64,000 bases of DNA from Vulcanimicrobiota bacterium (GTDB lineage Bacteria; Vulcanimicrobiota; Vulcanimicrobiia; Vulcanimicrobiales; Vulcanimicrobiaceae): contig PMSI01000001.1 in NCBI GenBank assembly GCA_003168375.1, positions 248,001-312,000 on the forward strand, in the 5' to 3' direction. The number at the start of each line of letters is the position of its first letter. Positions within the stretch are counted from its first letter, which is position 1. Positions 33,459-41,546 of the stretch are shown piece by piece. Made by a program: the position numbers and the translations under genes. Below the pieces are notes generated by a model. That model saw nothing but the letters and a program-made list of their open reading frames with translations. It was not told the origin of the DNA and did not search any database.

Positions 33459-35124
33459 GGACAACGTGCTCCTTTCGCTCGACGAGCTGGCCGCCCGCTT
33501 CGCCGCGGCGGCGCGCGCGCTGTGGCCGAACGCCGAGCCGGTGGTGCAATTCGAGCCGGCTCGGCGGCCCGAGTTCGGCGACGTTTCGACCAACGTCGCC
33601 TTCGGGCTCGCGCGGACCGCGCGCAAGAAGCCGCAGGAGATCGCGGCCGAGATCATCGCGCGCGCGCTCGAGGACGACGCGGTGCGCGCGACCGTCATCG
33701 AGGCGACCCCGCTGGCCGGGTTCGTCAACGTGAAGCTTCGCCCGGAGTTCTGGCAGCGCGTCGTCGGCGACGTCCTGCGCGCAGGCGAGCGCTACGGGCG
33801 CGGAGCGCCGACGGGCGAGCGGATCTCGCTCGAGTTCGGCAGCGCGAACCCGACCGGCCCGCTGGTCGTCGTGCAAGGCCGCACGCTCTCGATCGGCGAC
33901 ACGCTGGCGAAGGCGATGCGTCACGCCGGCTACGACGTCTTCACCGAGTGGATCATCAACGACGCCGGCTCGCAGATGGACGCGCTCGGGCGCTCGGTGT
34001 ACGCGCGCTACCGGCAGCTGTTCTATCCGGCCACTCCGTTTCCCGAAGACGGATATCCCGGTGACTACTTGATCCCGGTCGCCGAGAGGGTTTACGAACG
34101 CGACGGCGATGTCTGGCTGCGCGTGCCGGAAGATGAAGCGATCGCGATGATGGCGCAGTTCGCGCGCGACACCATCGTCGCGGAGCAGCAAGAGGTCGCG
34201 CGCCGGTTCGGCGCCGAGTTCGATCTCTGGCAATCGGAGCAGGCGTTGCACGATGCCGGCGCGATCGAGCGCGGCGTCGAGCGCTTGCGCGAGCTCGGCG
34301 TTCTCTACGAGAAGGACGGCGCGACCTGGATCCGCGCGACGGACGCCGGCGACGACGAAGACCGCGTCGTGATCCGCGGCGACGGGCGGCCGACGTATTT
34401 CGCGAACGACGTCGCGTACCACTACGAGAAGCTGCAGCGCGCCGATCACGTGATCGACATCCTCGGCCCCGACCACCACGGGTACATCGCGCGGCTCAAG
34501 GCGCTGGCGAACGCGTACGGGCGGCCGGGAGCGATCGAGGTGATTCTGGCGCAGCAGATCACGCTCAAGCGCGGCGACGAGATCCTCTCGATGTCGAAGC
34601 GCGCGGGAACGCTCGTCACCTTGCAAGAGGTGATCGACGAGGTCGGCGTCGACGCCGCGCGCTTCTTCTTCGTGATGCTCTCGACCGATCAGCCGCTGAC
34701 GTTCGATCTCGAGCTGGCGAAGAAACAGTCGAACGAAAACCCCGTGTTCTACGTGCAGTACGGCCACGCGCGGATCGCCTCGGTGCTCCGCAAGGCGCGG
34801 GAGTCGCACGCCGAGGCGCTCTCGGCGGCCGAGCGCGGCCAGGGCCTCGAGGTGCTGAACGACCCGTCGGAGCTGGCGCTGGCGCGCAAGCTGGCGGAGT
34901 TCGGCTCGACCGTCGCCGGCGTCGCGCGCGCCCGCGCGCCGCATCGTCTGCCCAAGTACGCGCGCGAGGTCGCGAGCGAATTCCACCAATTCTACGACGC
35001 CTGCCGCGTCCTCGGCGACGACCCGGCGACGACGACCGCGCGGCTCGGCCTCTGCATCGCGACGAGGACCGTGCTGGCGACGACGCTCGCCATGTGCGGC
35101 GTGAGCGCACCGGACTCGATGTAA
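33439..35124 (+). CDS. argS: Arginine-tRNA ligase with altered HIGH motif
   Basis: 561 aa class I synthetase. The N-terminal Add-1 domain (RPEFGDVSTNVAFGLAR) is followed by SANPTGPL, and where HIGH/HVGH is expected (residues 143-146) the sequence reads VVVQ. The later motifs are normal: TEWIINDAGSQM, YHYEKLQRADHVIDILGPDH, the KMSKS equivalent LSMSKRAGTLVTL and a DALR anticodon domain (VQYGHARIASVLRKA). It is presumably the only ArgRS and active, so the HIGH change is a lineage variant or another residue substitutes. Overlaps rlmH by 20 bases. Confidence 0.94.
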   Translation: MNPTTTEDNVLLSLDELAARFAAAARALWPNAEPVVQFEPARRPEFGDVSTNVAFGLARTARKKPQEIAAEIIARALEDDAVRATVIEATPLAGFVNVKLRPEFWQRVVGDVLRAGERYGRGAPTGERISLEFGSANPTGPLVVVQGRTLSIGDTLAKAMRHAGYDVFTEWIINDAGSQMDALGRSVYARYRQLFYPATPFPEDGYPGDYLIPVAERVYERDGDVWLRVPEDEAIAMMAQFARDTIVAEQQEVARRFGAEFDLWQSEQALHDAGAIERGVERLRELGVLYEKDGATWIRATDAGDDEDRVVIRGDGRPTYFANDVAYHYEKLQRADHVIDILGPDHHGYIARLKALANAYGRPGAIEVILAQQITLKRGDEILSMSKRAGTLVTLQEVIDEVGVDAARFFFVMLSTDQPLTFDLELAKKQSNENPVFYVQYGHARIASVLRKARESHAEALSAAERGQGLEVLNDPSELALARKLAEFGSTVAGVARARAPHRLPKYAREVASEFHQFYDACRVLGDDPATTTARLGLCIATRTVLATTLAMCGVSAPDSM

Positions 35125-35186
35125 GCTCGACATCGCGAAGCTGCGCGAGGCGTACGACCAGGCATAGCGCGCGCCTCTTAGGATAC

Positions 35187-35227
35187 TAGTTGACAAGGGG
35201 TACGCCGGCGGTGTACCCTTTCAACTA
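35187..35227 (+). promoter_or_regulatory. BlaI-type operator over the blaI-blaR promoter
   Basis: Nested inverted repeats TAGTTGA/TCAACTA (35187-35193, 35221-35227) and GGGTAC/GTACCC (35198-35203, 35213-35218) share a centre near 35207. They cover TTGACA (35190-35195) and a possible -10 TACCCT (35214-35219, 18-bp spacer). BlaI/MecI repressors bind such dyads; autoregulation is expected. Confidence 0.65.
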
Positions 35228-35241
35228 CGATACTAGGAGGT

Positions 35242-35631
35242 ATGATGCCCCGCAAGAGAGCGGTCGTGCTGACCGACCACGAGCTGCGCCTGATGAACGT
35301 TCTGTGGACGAAACGGCGGGCCACCGTGTCCGAGGTTACCGCAGCGCTGGCGCCGCCTGCTTTGGCGTACAACACGGTGCTCTCCACGCTGCGCACGCTC
35401 GATCAGAAGGGCTACGTCGCGCATGAGGAGACCGGGCGCGCCTACACCTATCTCCCGGTCGTCGACCGCGATGACGCCGCCAAGTCCGCGGTCAACCACG
35501 TCTTGTCGCGCTTCTTCAGAAACTCGCCGAACGCGCTCGCGGTATCGCTGCTCGACGACGTACCGTTGCGCGAGGCCGACCGCAAACAGATTCGCGAGCT
35601 ACTCGAGCGCAAGACGAAGGGACGGAAATGA
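35242..35631 (+). CDS. BlaI/MecI/CopY family repressor
   Basis: 129 aa winged-helix repressor: LTDHELRLMNVLWTKRRATV, then LAYNTVLSTLRTLDQKGYVA and the C-terminal dimerisation helices. AGGAGG immediately precedes two ATGs (35242, 35245), and the second gives better spacing. It overlaps the blaR1-like gene by four bases. In this family the sensor protease leads to cleavage or release of the repressor. No beta-lactamase gene is adjacent. Confidence 0.93.
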   Translation: MMPRKRAVVLTDHELRLMNVLWTKRRATVSEVTAALAPPALAYNTVLSTLRTLDQKGYVAHEETGRAYTYLPVVDRDDAAKSAVNHVLSRFFRNSPNALAVSLLDDVPLREADRKQIRELLERKTKGRK

Positions 35632-37508
35632 GCTCTACGCCGGCAGGGGCGGCGTTTGCCATCGCCGCGACGATTTTCAACGGCCTCTGGGAGGGACCAC
35701 TCATCGCCGGCGTCGTGTGGCTGGGATTACGAGGCCTGCCGAAACTCGGCGCCGCGACGTGTTACGCGATCTGGCTGTTTGCGCTGGCAGCCCTCGTGCT
35801 CATCCCCCCACTCACCGTTCGCCTTTCCGTGCAGCCGTCCGAACCGATCGTCGAGGCGGCGCTGACGAGCGGACAACGCAGCATGCCCGTTGCTCCCGTG
35901 GAGCACCAGCGCCTGGACATTGTGCGGGCAGTGCCCGAACCGTCGCGCGCGACGACCGAATCGGCCACCGTGGCCGCATCGCCCCCGCGCATCACGATAT
36001 CGCAGAGCCTAGCCCTCGCGATTGCGCTCGTCTGGGTCCTCGTCGCCGCCACGCGCGGCCTACTGTTGCTGCTCGACCTTCGCGCCCTCGCGGCGATCCG
36101 GCGCGATGCTCGGCTGTGGTCGACGGCGCGCGGCTATCCGGTCTTCTTGTCGGATCGCGTGCAGGTCCCGCTCGCCGCCGGATTCCGGCACCCGGCCATC
36201 ATCCTGCCGGCCGCGCTCGTCGAGCAAATGCCGGCCGACGCGGTCGAGACGATCGTCATTCACGAGCTTGCGCACCTCCGCCGCTACGACGTATGGACGA
36301 ATGCTCTCGCGCGCATCGCCGAGGCGCTCGCGATCCTCAACCCCGCCGCGTGGTTCGTCATGCGCCGGCTCTCGATGGAACGCGAGATTGCGTGTGACGA
36401 TTGGGTCGTCGCGCGGACCGGCAGCGGCGATGCCTTCGCGCAGACGCTGGCTATGATGGCGGGCGCGATCGCCGGTCGCGTTCCCCTCGCTGCGCCGAGC
36501 GCGATCGGCTCTCGTCACGCAATCGTCGAAAGGATCGAGCGTTTACTCGACGCGCGCCCGAGGCGCCTGCGCCTCTCGCCGTCCGCACTTGGATGTGCGC
36601 TCGCGGTGCTCGCGCTCATCGCGCTCGCCGTGCAATCGATCTCGCCGGTGCTCGCGTACGCCTCAGATACCGATCCTTCGGCGCGGCTGCCGGCTCCGGC
36701 GCAACTTGCCGCCGCCTGCGCCGTCCCGAACCGCCAGGTCCGGATGGCTACGTTCTTGGGGATGAACAGGCGCTGGCCGGGCTTCTCGCAGGACGGGCTC
36801 GAGCTACCGGATCCAAGCCGGCTCACGGCGCAGTTCGGCGCGACCAACGTCGCGACGTTCGAACTCGCGGTGGATGCCACGGGGCGGCCGCTCAAGGTGA
36901 GCAACATGTCGGCGCCGCGATATCCCGGTATGGCGGAGCACGTCACGCGCATCTTGATGGGCGATACCTACGTTCCGGCGCTGCACGATTGCGTCCCCGT
37001 TGCCACAACGATTCGATCGGCGCTCCATGTCGGGACCCCGCTCGCAAACGTCTATTCGATCGTCGTTCCGGCGTATCCCGAGGGCTGGAGCGCGAAAAAC
37101 CCGGCGGCATGTAAGGTGCCGACGGTGCAGCACACCGGCGTGCCGGCGTTCCCCGATTCGATGCAAGACGTCCCGGTCGATGCGCGATATGGCGGGTCGG
37201 TGCGCGTCCACGTCGATCCAGCGGGCGCCGTTACGAACGCGGCGATCGTCACCTCGAGCGGGCACAAGGCCTTCGACGATGCACTCTTGACCGCGGCGCG
37301 GCAAGCGAGGTATCCGCTCGCGGACAGCACCGGCTTCAAGCAAGCACGCCCATCCGGCACAGCGCCGTCGTGGAATGCCGCCCACGGATCCGACACGTAC
37401 GTCAACTGCAAGCCCGCGCCGGCCGACTACGTGTGGAATACGACGTTCGGCCACATTGTGCCGATCGGCCCCCCGGGCACGACGTTCCTCATCCAAGGGC
37501 CACGCTGA
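35628..37508 (+). CDS. BlaR1-like M56 metalloprotease with TonB-type C-terminus
   Basis: 626 aa. Several membrane helices are present at the N-terminus (about residues 20-70 and 125-145) and another near residue 330. The M56 zinc protease motif is IVIHELAHLRRYD (about residues 208-220) followed by EREIACDDWV. Beyond the last helix the outer domain is not a penicillin-binding sensor. It ends in TonB-C-like sequence (GGSVRVHVDPAGAVTNAAIV, SSGHKAFDDALLTAARQ). So the stimulus is probably not a beta-lactam. Coupled to the repressor gene. Confidence 0.9.
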   Translation: MSSTPAGAAFAIAATIFNGLWEGPLIAGVVWLGLRGLPKLGAATCYAIWLFALAALVLIPPLTVRLSVQPSEPIVEAALTSGQRSMPVAPVEHQRLDIVRAVPEPSRATTESATVAASPPRITISQSLALAIALVWVLVAATRGLLLLLDLRALAAIRRDARLWSTARGYPVFLSDRVQVPLAAGFRHPAIILPAALVEQMPADAVETIVIHELAHLRRYDVWTNALARIAEALAILNPAAWFVMRRLSMEREIACDDWVVARTGSGDAFAQTLAMMAGAIAGRVPLAAPSAIGSRHAIVERIERLLDARPRRLRLSPSALGCALAVLALIALAVQSISPVLAYASDTDPSARLPAPAQLAAACAVPNRQVRMATFLGMNRRWPGFSQDGLELPDPSRLTAQFGATNVATFELAVDATGRPLKVSNMSAPRYPGMAEHVTRILMGDTYVPALHDCVPVATTIRSALHVGTPLANVYSIVVPAYPEGWSAKNPAACKVPTVQHTGVPAFPDSMQDVPVDARYGGSVRVHVDPAGAVTNAAIVTSSGHKAFDDALLTAARQARYPLADSTGFKQARPSGTAPSWNAAHGSDTYVNCKPAPADYVWNTTFGHIVPIGPPGTTFLIQGPR

Positions 37509-37750
37509 AGGAGCAGGGGATCAAAGGCTGGAGCGACCTGCCGGTGTGGGCGCCGCGCGGCGAAGGTCACGACGGGATCGCGCACGTCGATCCGGCGCAC
37601 GCGATCGCACTCGGACTACGCTACCGCCCGCTCGCGGAGACCGTCGCCGACACACTGCGCTGGGCGCAGCACGAGCGCGGCGCCGAACCACTCAAAGCCG
37701 GCCTGACTCCGGAGCGCGAAACGGACCTGCTCGCTACAGCGGTTTGGTGA
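37505..37750 (+). pseudogene. 3' remnant of an NAD-dependent epimerase/reductase
   Basis: The frame reads LKEQGIKGWSDLPVWAPRGE, then AHAIALGLRYRPLAETVADT, LRWAQHERG and LKAGLTPERETDLL. This is the standard C-terminal segment of SDR-type epimerases/reductases with the Rossmann part absent. It abuts the blaR1-like stop exactly, so the missing part was replaced or deleted when the blaI-blaR pair arrived. Its own stop overlaps the GNAT gene on the other strand. Confidence 0.75.
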
Positions 37751-38201
37751 GCATGAGGCGTTCGGTGACGTAGCCGGCGCCCTCGTACAGGGCTCGCGCC
37801 GGCACGTTCTCCTCGGTGACCATCAGGCTGACGTGCGGCAGCCCGGCCGCGTGCGCGTGCGCCTCTGCCGTCTCGAGCAGCGCCCGCCCAACGCCGCGTC
37901 TGCTCGCGGTCGGTTCGACCGCCATGTACGCGATGAACGCCTGCGGCGCCATCGTCACCTCGTCCGGGATGTCGTACAGCAGCAGCAAAAAGCCGGCGCG
38001 CGCACCGTCGCGCTCCGCGATCAGCAGCTCGTGCCGCCGGCCGTAGACGAAGTCGGCGAGCCGCTCGAACGCCTCGAGCACGTCGTCGTAGCGAGCCTCG
38101 CGAACGGCCGAGACGCTGCTGGTCGCGCTGCGGCGGCCGAGGTCGCGCACGAAGTCGCGGTCCGCACGCTCGCCGCGCCGCACCGCGATCGTCGCGTTCA
38201 T
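37734..38201 (-). CDS. GNAT-family acetyltransferase
   Basis: 155 aa. Acetyl-CoA motif AVEPTASRRGVGRALLETAE, followed by HVSLMVTEENVPARALYEGA and GYVTERLMLTKPL, typical RimI-like GNAT. Start overlaps hisC by four bases (ATGA). Substrate unknown. Confidence 0.9.
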   Translation of the reverse strand: MNATIAVRRGERADRDFVRDLGRRSATSSVSAVREARYDDVLEAFERLADFVYGRRHELLIAERDGARAGFLLLLYDIPDEVTMAPQAFIAYMAVEPTASRRGVGRALLETAEAHAHAAGLPHVSLMVTEENVPARALYEGAGYVTERLMLTKPL

Positions 38202-39301
38202 GCCGCGGCGGCGACCAGCGAACCGAGCGCTTCGACCACGAGCGCGTTCTGCTCCGGCGTTCCGATCGTGATGCGCAGCCGTCCCGGCATCCCGAGCGCG
38301 TCGCCGCTGCGCGTGACGATCCCCTGCTGCAGCATCGCTTCGTACGCCTCGCTGGCGGTGCCGGGGACCGCGACCGCGACGAAGTTCGCCGCCGAAGGAT
38401 ACGCGTGCAGTCCGAGCTTCTCGAACGCGGGAAACAGATACGCTTTGCCGAGCTCGTTGGTCTCGAGCGAGCGCCGCACGAAGTCCTCGTCGTCGAGCGC
38501 GGCGAGCGCCGCGACCGCGGCCGGCCGCGAGACGTTGAACGGCAATCGCACGCGCTGCGCGTACGCGATCAGCTGGGGATCGCCGAGGCCGTATCCGAAG
38601 CGCAGCGACGCCAGCCCGTAGAGCTTCGAGTGCGTGCGCAGCACGACGGTCGCCGGGCGTGACGCGACGTAGTCGGTGCCTTCGACGGAACCGGCCGGCA
38701 TGTACTCGCGATACGCTTGATCGAGCACGAGGATCGCGTTCGCAGGGAGCGCGCGCGCGAAACGGTCGAACGCGTCACGCTCGACGCGGGTCGAGGTCGG
38801 ATTGTTCGGATCGACGACAACGACGATTTTCGTCTGCGGCGTGATCGCGGCCAGCATCGCGTCCAGGTCGTGGACGCCGTCGCGCAAGGGCACTCGCACC
38901 GGTGCCGCGCCGAACAGGATCGCATCCTTGGGAAACAGCGAGAACGTCGGATCCGCCATCACGACCTCGTCGCCCGCCGTCAGATACGCGCTGAACAGGG
39001 TGCGCACGACGTCGTTCGAGCCGTGGCCGACGAGGACGTGCTCGACGCCCAGGCCGTACGGTTCGGCGAGGCGGCGCCGCAATTCATGGTGATCGTCGTC
39101 GACGTAGATCTGCAGATCGCCGATCTCGCGCAACGCTGCCGCCGCCTTCGGCGAGGTGCCGAGCGGGTTCTCGTTCGAGGACAGCTTCACGAACGTCTCG
39201 AGCCCGTACTTCTTGCGCGCCTGCGACACGGTCGTGCCGGGCGTATACGGCTTCATCGAAGCAACTTCGGGCCGAACGAGCTTCTCGTAGTCGGGGGTCA
39301 T
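38198..39301 (-). CDS. hisC: Histidinol-phosphate aminotransferase
   Basis: 367 aa class I/II PLP aminotransferase. VSQARKKYGLETFVKLSSNE (N-terminal substrate motif), NPLGTSPKA, VDPNNPTSTRVERDAFDRF, DQAYREYM and the PLP-Lys site THSKLYGLASLRFGYG are as in HisC. Converts imidazole-acetol phosphate to histidinol phosphate. No other his genes are nearby; HisC-like enzymes can also serve phenylalanine or tyrosine synthesis. Confidence 0.9.
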   Translation of the reverse strand: MTPDYEKLVRPEVASMKPYTPGTTVSQARKKYGLETFVKLSSNENPLGTSPKAAAALREIGDLQIYVDDDHHELRRRLAEPYGLGVEHVLVGHGSNDVVRTLFSAYLTAGDEVVMADPTFSLFPKDAILFGAAPVRVPLRDGVHDLDAMLAAITPQTKIVVVVDPNNPTSTRVERDAFDRFARALPANAILVLDQAYREYMPAGSVEGTDYVASRPATVVLRTHSKLYGLASLRFGYGLGDPQLIAYAQRVRLPFNVSRPAAVAALAALDDEDFVRRSLETNELGKAYLFPAFEKLGLHAYPSAANFVAVAVPGTASEAYEAMLQQGIVTRSGDALGMPGRLRITIGTPEQNALVVEALGSLVAAAA

Positions 39302-39310
39302 GGCTCGCGG

Positions 39311-39895
39311 TTACTTCGCGCCGAGATATCTCGAGCCCGGTTCGGTGACCGGTTCGCCGGCGGCGCATTGCGGGCAGTGCTCGGGATCGTACGACTCGAT
39401 CGGCAGGTCGAGCAGCGCACTCGCCGGGACGCCGAAGTCGGCCGGCGCGCGTTGCACGATGATCCCGACGCCGGCGACCTCGGCGCCGCGCGCGCGCACG
39501 ACGTCGATCACCTCGTGGATCGAACTGCCGGTCGTGACGACGTCTTCGACGACGAACGCGCGATCGTCCGGGCCGAGCGCGAAGCCGCGCCGGAGCGCCG
39601 GAACGCCGTTCTCTTTCTCGACGAAGATGCCGAGCGTGCCGAGCTGTCGCGCTGTCTCGTAGCCCAGCACGATCCCGCCGACGGCGGCGCTGACGACGAC
39701 GGTCGGCGCGAGCGGACGTGCCGCAGACGCGAGCGCCGCCGCGACGCGCTCGACCAGCGGCGGATCCTCGAGGATGCGGAACTTCTGCACGAAGCGATTG
39801 GAATGCCGGCCGGAGGAGAGCCGGAAGTGCCCCGACAGGATCGCGCCGCGTGCTTCGAGTTCCCGCAGCAGATCGGGCGCCACGGCACCCGTCAT
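39311..39895 (-). CDS. pyrE: Orotate phosphoribosyltransferase
   Basis: 194 aa. GHFRLSSGRHSNRFVQKF near the N-terminus and the PRPP-binding AFVVEDVVTTGSSIHEVIDV are diagnostic. A C-terminal Cys pair (HCPQC) is typical of the long bacterial PyrE form. Makes OMP from orotate and PRPP. Overlaps the pyrF stop by four bases, so the two consecutive steps are coupled. Confidence 0.95.
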   Translation of the reverse strand: MTGAVAPDLLRELEARGAILSGHFRLSSGRHSNRFVQKFRILEDPPLVERVAAALASAARPLAPTVVVSAAVGGIVLGYETARQLGTLGIFVEKENGVPALRRGFALGPDDRAFVVEDVVTTGSSIHEVIDVVRARGAEVAGVGIIVQRAPADFGVPASALLDLPIESYDPEHCPQCAAGEPVTEPGSRYLGAK

Positions 39896-40602
39896 CCTTG
39901 AAGGTCCGCGAGGATCGCGCGCGCCGCGCCGAGCGGATCGGCATCGTCGACGATCGGCCGCCCGACGACCGCGTAGTCGGCACCGGCCTCGCGCGCCTCG
40001 CGCGGCGTCGCGGCGCGCTTCTGGTCGCCGTGCGCGCTGCCGCTCGGACGGATCCCCGGACAGAACGTGCCGAACTCGACCCCGAAGTACGACTTGAAAT
40101 CGGCGACCTCGCGCACGCTGCAGACGACGCCGGCGCAGCGTGCGTCGCGCGCGAGCGCCGCCAGCCGGGTAGCGTTCTCACCGGGGCCGCCGAGCAGCCC
40201 GAGTTCGCCCAGATCCTCCGCGCCGATGCTGGTCAGGATCGTCACCGCGTAGACCTGCGGCGGCGGGATCGAGAGCTCGGCGGCCCGCTCCGCCGCAGCT
40301 CTGACCGCCGCTTCGAGCATCTGCGCGCCGCCGAGCGCGTGGACGGTCAACAGCCGGACGCCCGGACGCACCACCGCGCGCACCGCGGCCTCGACCGACC
40401 GCGGGATGTCGTGCAGCTTCAAATCGAGCACGTATCCCGCCTCGTGGGAAGCGAGCGCTTCTCGAATCTCGTCCCCATAGCCGTAGAATGCCTCGTAACC
40501 GATCTTGAACAAAACGCCCAGCGGGGCCAAGCGCTCGATGAGGGAGGCGGCGCGAGCGGGATTCGGCACGTCGAGTGCAACCACGAGGCGAGGAGCGGGC
40601 AT
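39892..40602 (-). CDS. pyrF: Orotidine 5'-phosphate decarboxylase
   Basis: 236 aa OMP decarboxylase. LVVALDVPNPARAASLIERL at the start, and the active-site DLKLHDIPRSVEAAV carries the catalytic Asp-x-Lys-x-x-Asp. FCPGIRPSGSAHGDQKRAAT is the phosphate site. Produces UMP. First gene of the minus-strand pyrF-pyrE-hisC-GNAT run. Confidence 0.95.
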   Translation of the reverse strand: MPAPRLVVALDVPNPARAASLIERLAPLGVLFKIGYEAFYGYGDEIREALASHEAGYVLDLKLHDIPRSVEAAVRAVVRPGVRLLTVHALGGAQMLEAAVRAAAERAAELSIPPPQVYAVTILTSIGAEDLGELGLLGGPGENATRLAALARDARCAGVVCSVREVADFKSYFGVEFGTFCPGIRPSGSAHGDQKRAATPREAREAGADYAVVGRPIVDDADPLGAARAILADLQG

Positions 40603-40699
40603 TTCGTAATGCTTCGCTCATGAAGCTTGAAGAACTTCGCGTGCTTGCCGAACGTTATAGGTGCACGACGTCGGCAACGGCGCCGGAAAGGAGAACGAG

Positions 40700-40840
40700 A
40701 TGCCCGGTATCATGGTCTTCAAAACGCTAGCCGACGCGCTCAGAGCGGGCTACCACGTCTACGACCGCACCGACCACGGCTATCTCGTTCGCACGCGAAC
40801 GGCTGCCGGCTGGGCCATGGCGATCGTGACCTGCCGCTAA
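40700..40840 (+). CDS. 46-aa conserved-looking small protein
   Basis: MPGIMVFKTLADALRAGYHV followed by YDRTDHGYLVRTRTAAGWAM and a short tail. A strong Shine-Dalgarno (AAGGAGA, six to seven bases upstream) and a strong terminator 38 bases downstream support a real, monocistronic gene. The alternating helix/strand pattern suggests a small folded protein. No family recognised. Confidence 0.75.
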   Translation: MPGIMVFKTLADALRAGYHVYDRTDHGYLVRTRTAAGWAMAIVTCR

Positions 40841-40878
40841 CGCCCCGCACGCGAACGGAGTCCGGTCAGAGCAAAAAG

Positions 40879-40912
40879 GGACGGGTCGCCCAGGCGACCC
40901 GTCCTTTATTTT
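40879..40912. terminator. Bidirectional rho-independent terminator
   Basis: A 12-bp perfect stem (GGACGGGTCGCC / GGCGACCCGTCC, 40879-40890 and 40893-40904) with a CA loop is followed by TTTATTTT. On the other strand the preceding A-run supplies the U-tract. It serves the small gene on the plus strand and the membrane-protein gene on the minus strand. Confidence 0.92.
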
Positions 40913-40926
40913 GCCCCGCCCAGAGG

Positions 40927-41544
40927 TCAGCGCAGGTCGGGCGGGGGGACTGGTTTGGAGAGCTCCTCGAACCGCGGGCGGCCGGGCTGGTCGGCCCACG
41001 GCGGGGGCGTCACCGTTCCGAAACCGGCATGCGGCGGCGGCGGGGCGCCCGGAGGCGGCTGGGGCGGCGGCGGGATGAACGTGATTCGGGGGTCGACGCC
41101 CGGCAGTTGCGCGCCGGAGAGCACCGCGATGATGATCTGGGCGATCCCGACGAACATCGGGATCAAGCCGCCCAGGATGAACGGGTTCCCGCTGAAGCCG
41201 TGGAACGCGATCCCGAGGCCCAAAGTGATCGCGAGTCCGATCAGCGCCAGGCGAATCCCCTTGTAGAGCGCGCGCTGCGGATCGTCTTCCGGCGTGGCCC
41301 ATGCAGCCGGCGCCGGCTGCGGCGTCCATTGCTGCTGCGGCGCACCCGGTGGCGGCCAGGGCGAGCCGGCGCGCCGCCAAGCCTTGTAGGCGTTCTTGTC
41401 GGTGAAATCCGGGGGCGGCATCATGCCGCGCCGGAGCATCTCCATACGCTCGTGGTGCTTGAGCACGCGCATCACGATCCAGGCCACCACCGGCCCCCCG
41501 AAGATGCAGACGATCGCAATGGCTCCAACGAAATTGTCGCTCAT
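40927..41544 (-). CDS. DUF6249-like membrane protein with proline-rich tail
   Basis: 205 aa. An N-terminal helix (AIAIVCIFGGPVVAWIVMRV) with the following HHERMEMLRRGMMPP motif is typical of small bacterial membrane proteins of the DUF6249 kind. A pair of helices occupies about residues 95-145. The C-terminus is Pro/Gly-rich and probably disordered. It ends just before the terminator and starts two bases after the DUF4097 gene stop. Confidence 0.75.
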   Translation of the reverse strand: MSDNFVGAIAIVCIFGGPVVAWIVMRVLKHHERMEMLRRGMMPPPDFTDKNAYKAWRRAGSPWPPPGAPQQQWTPQPAPAAWATPEDDPQRALYKGIRLALIGLAITLGLGIAFHGFSGNPFILGGLIPMFVGIAQIIIAVLSGAQLPGVDPRITFIPPPPQPPPGAPPPPHAGFGTVTPPPWADQPGRPRFEELSKPVPPPDLR

Positions 41545-41546
41545 GA

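Noticed and set aside
35125-35165. LDIAKLREAYDQA-like frame after argS as the missing front part of the epimerase remnant
   Set aside because: Too short and without any diagnostic epimerase residue.
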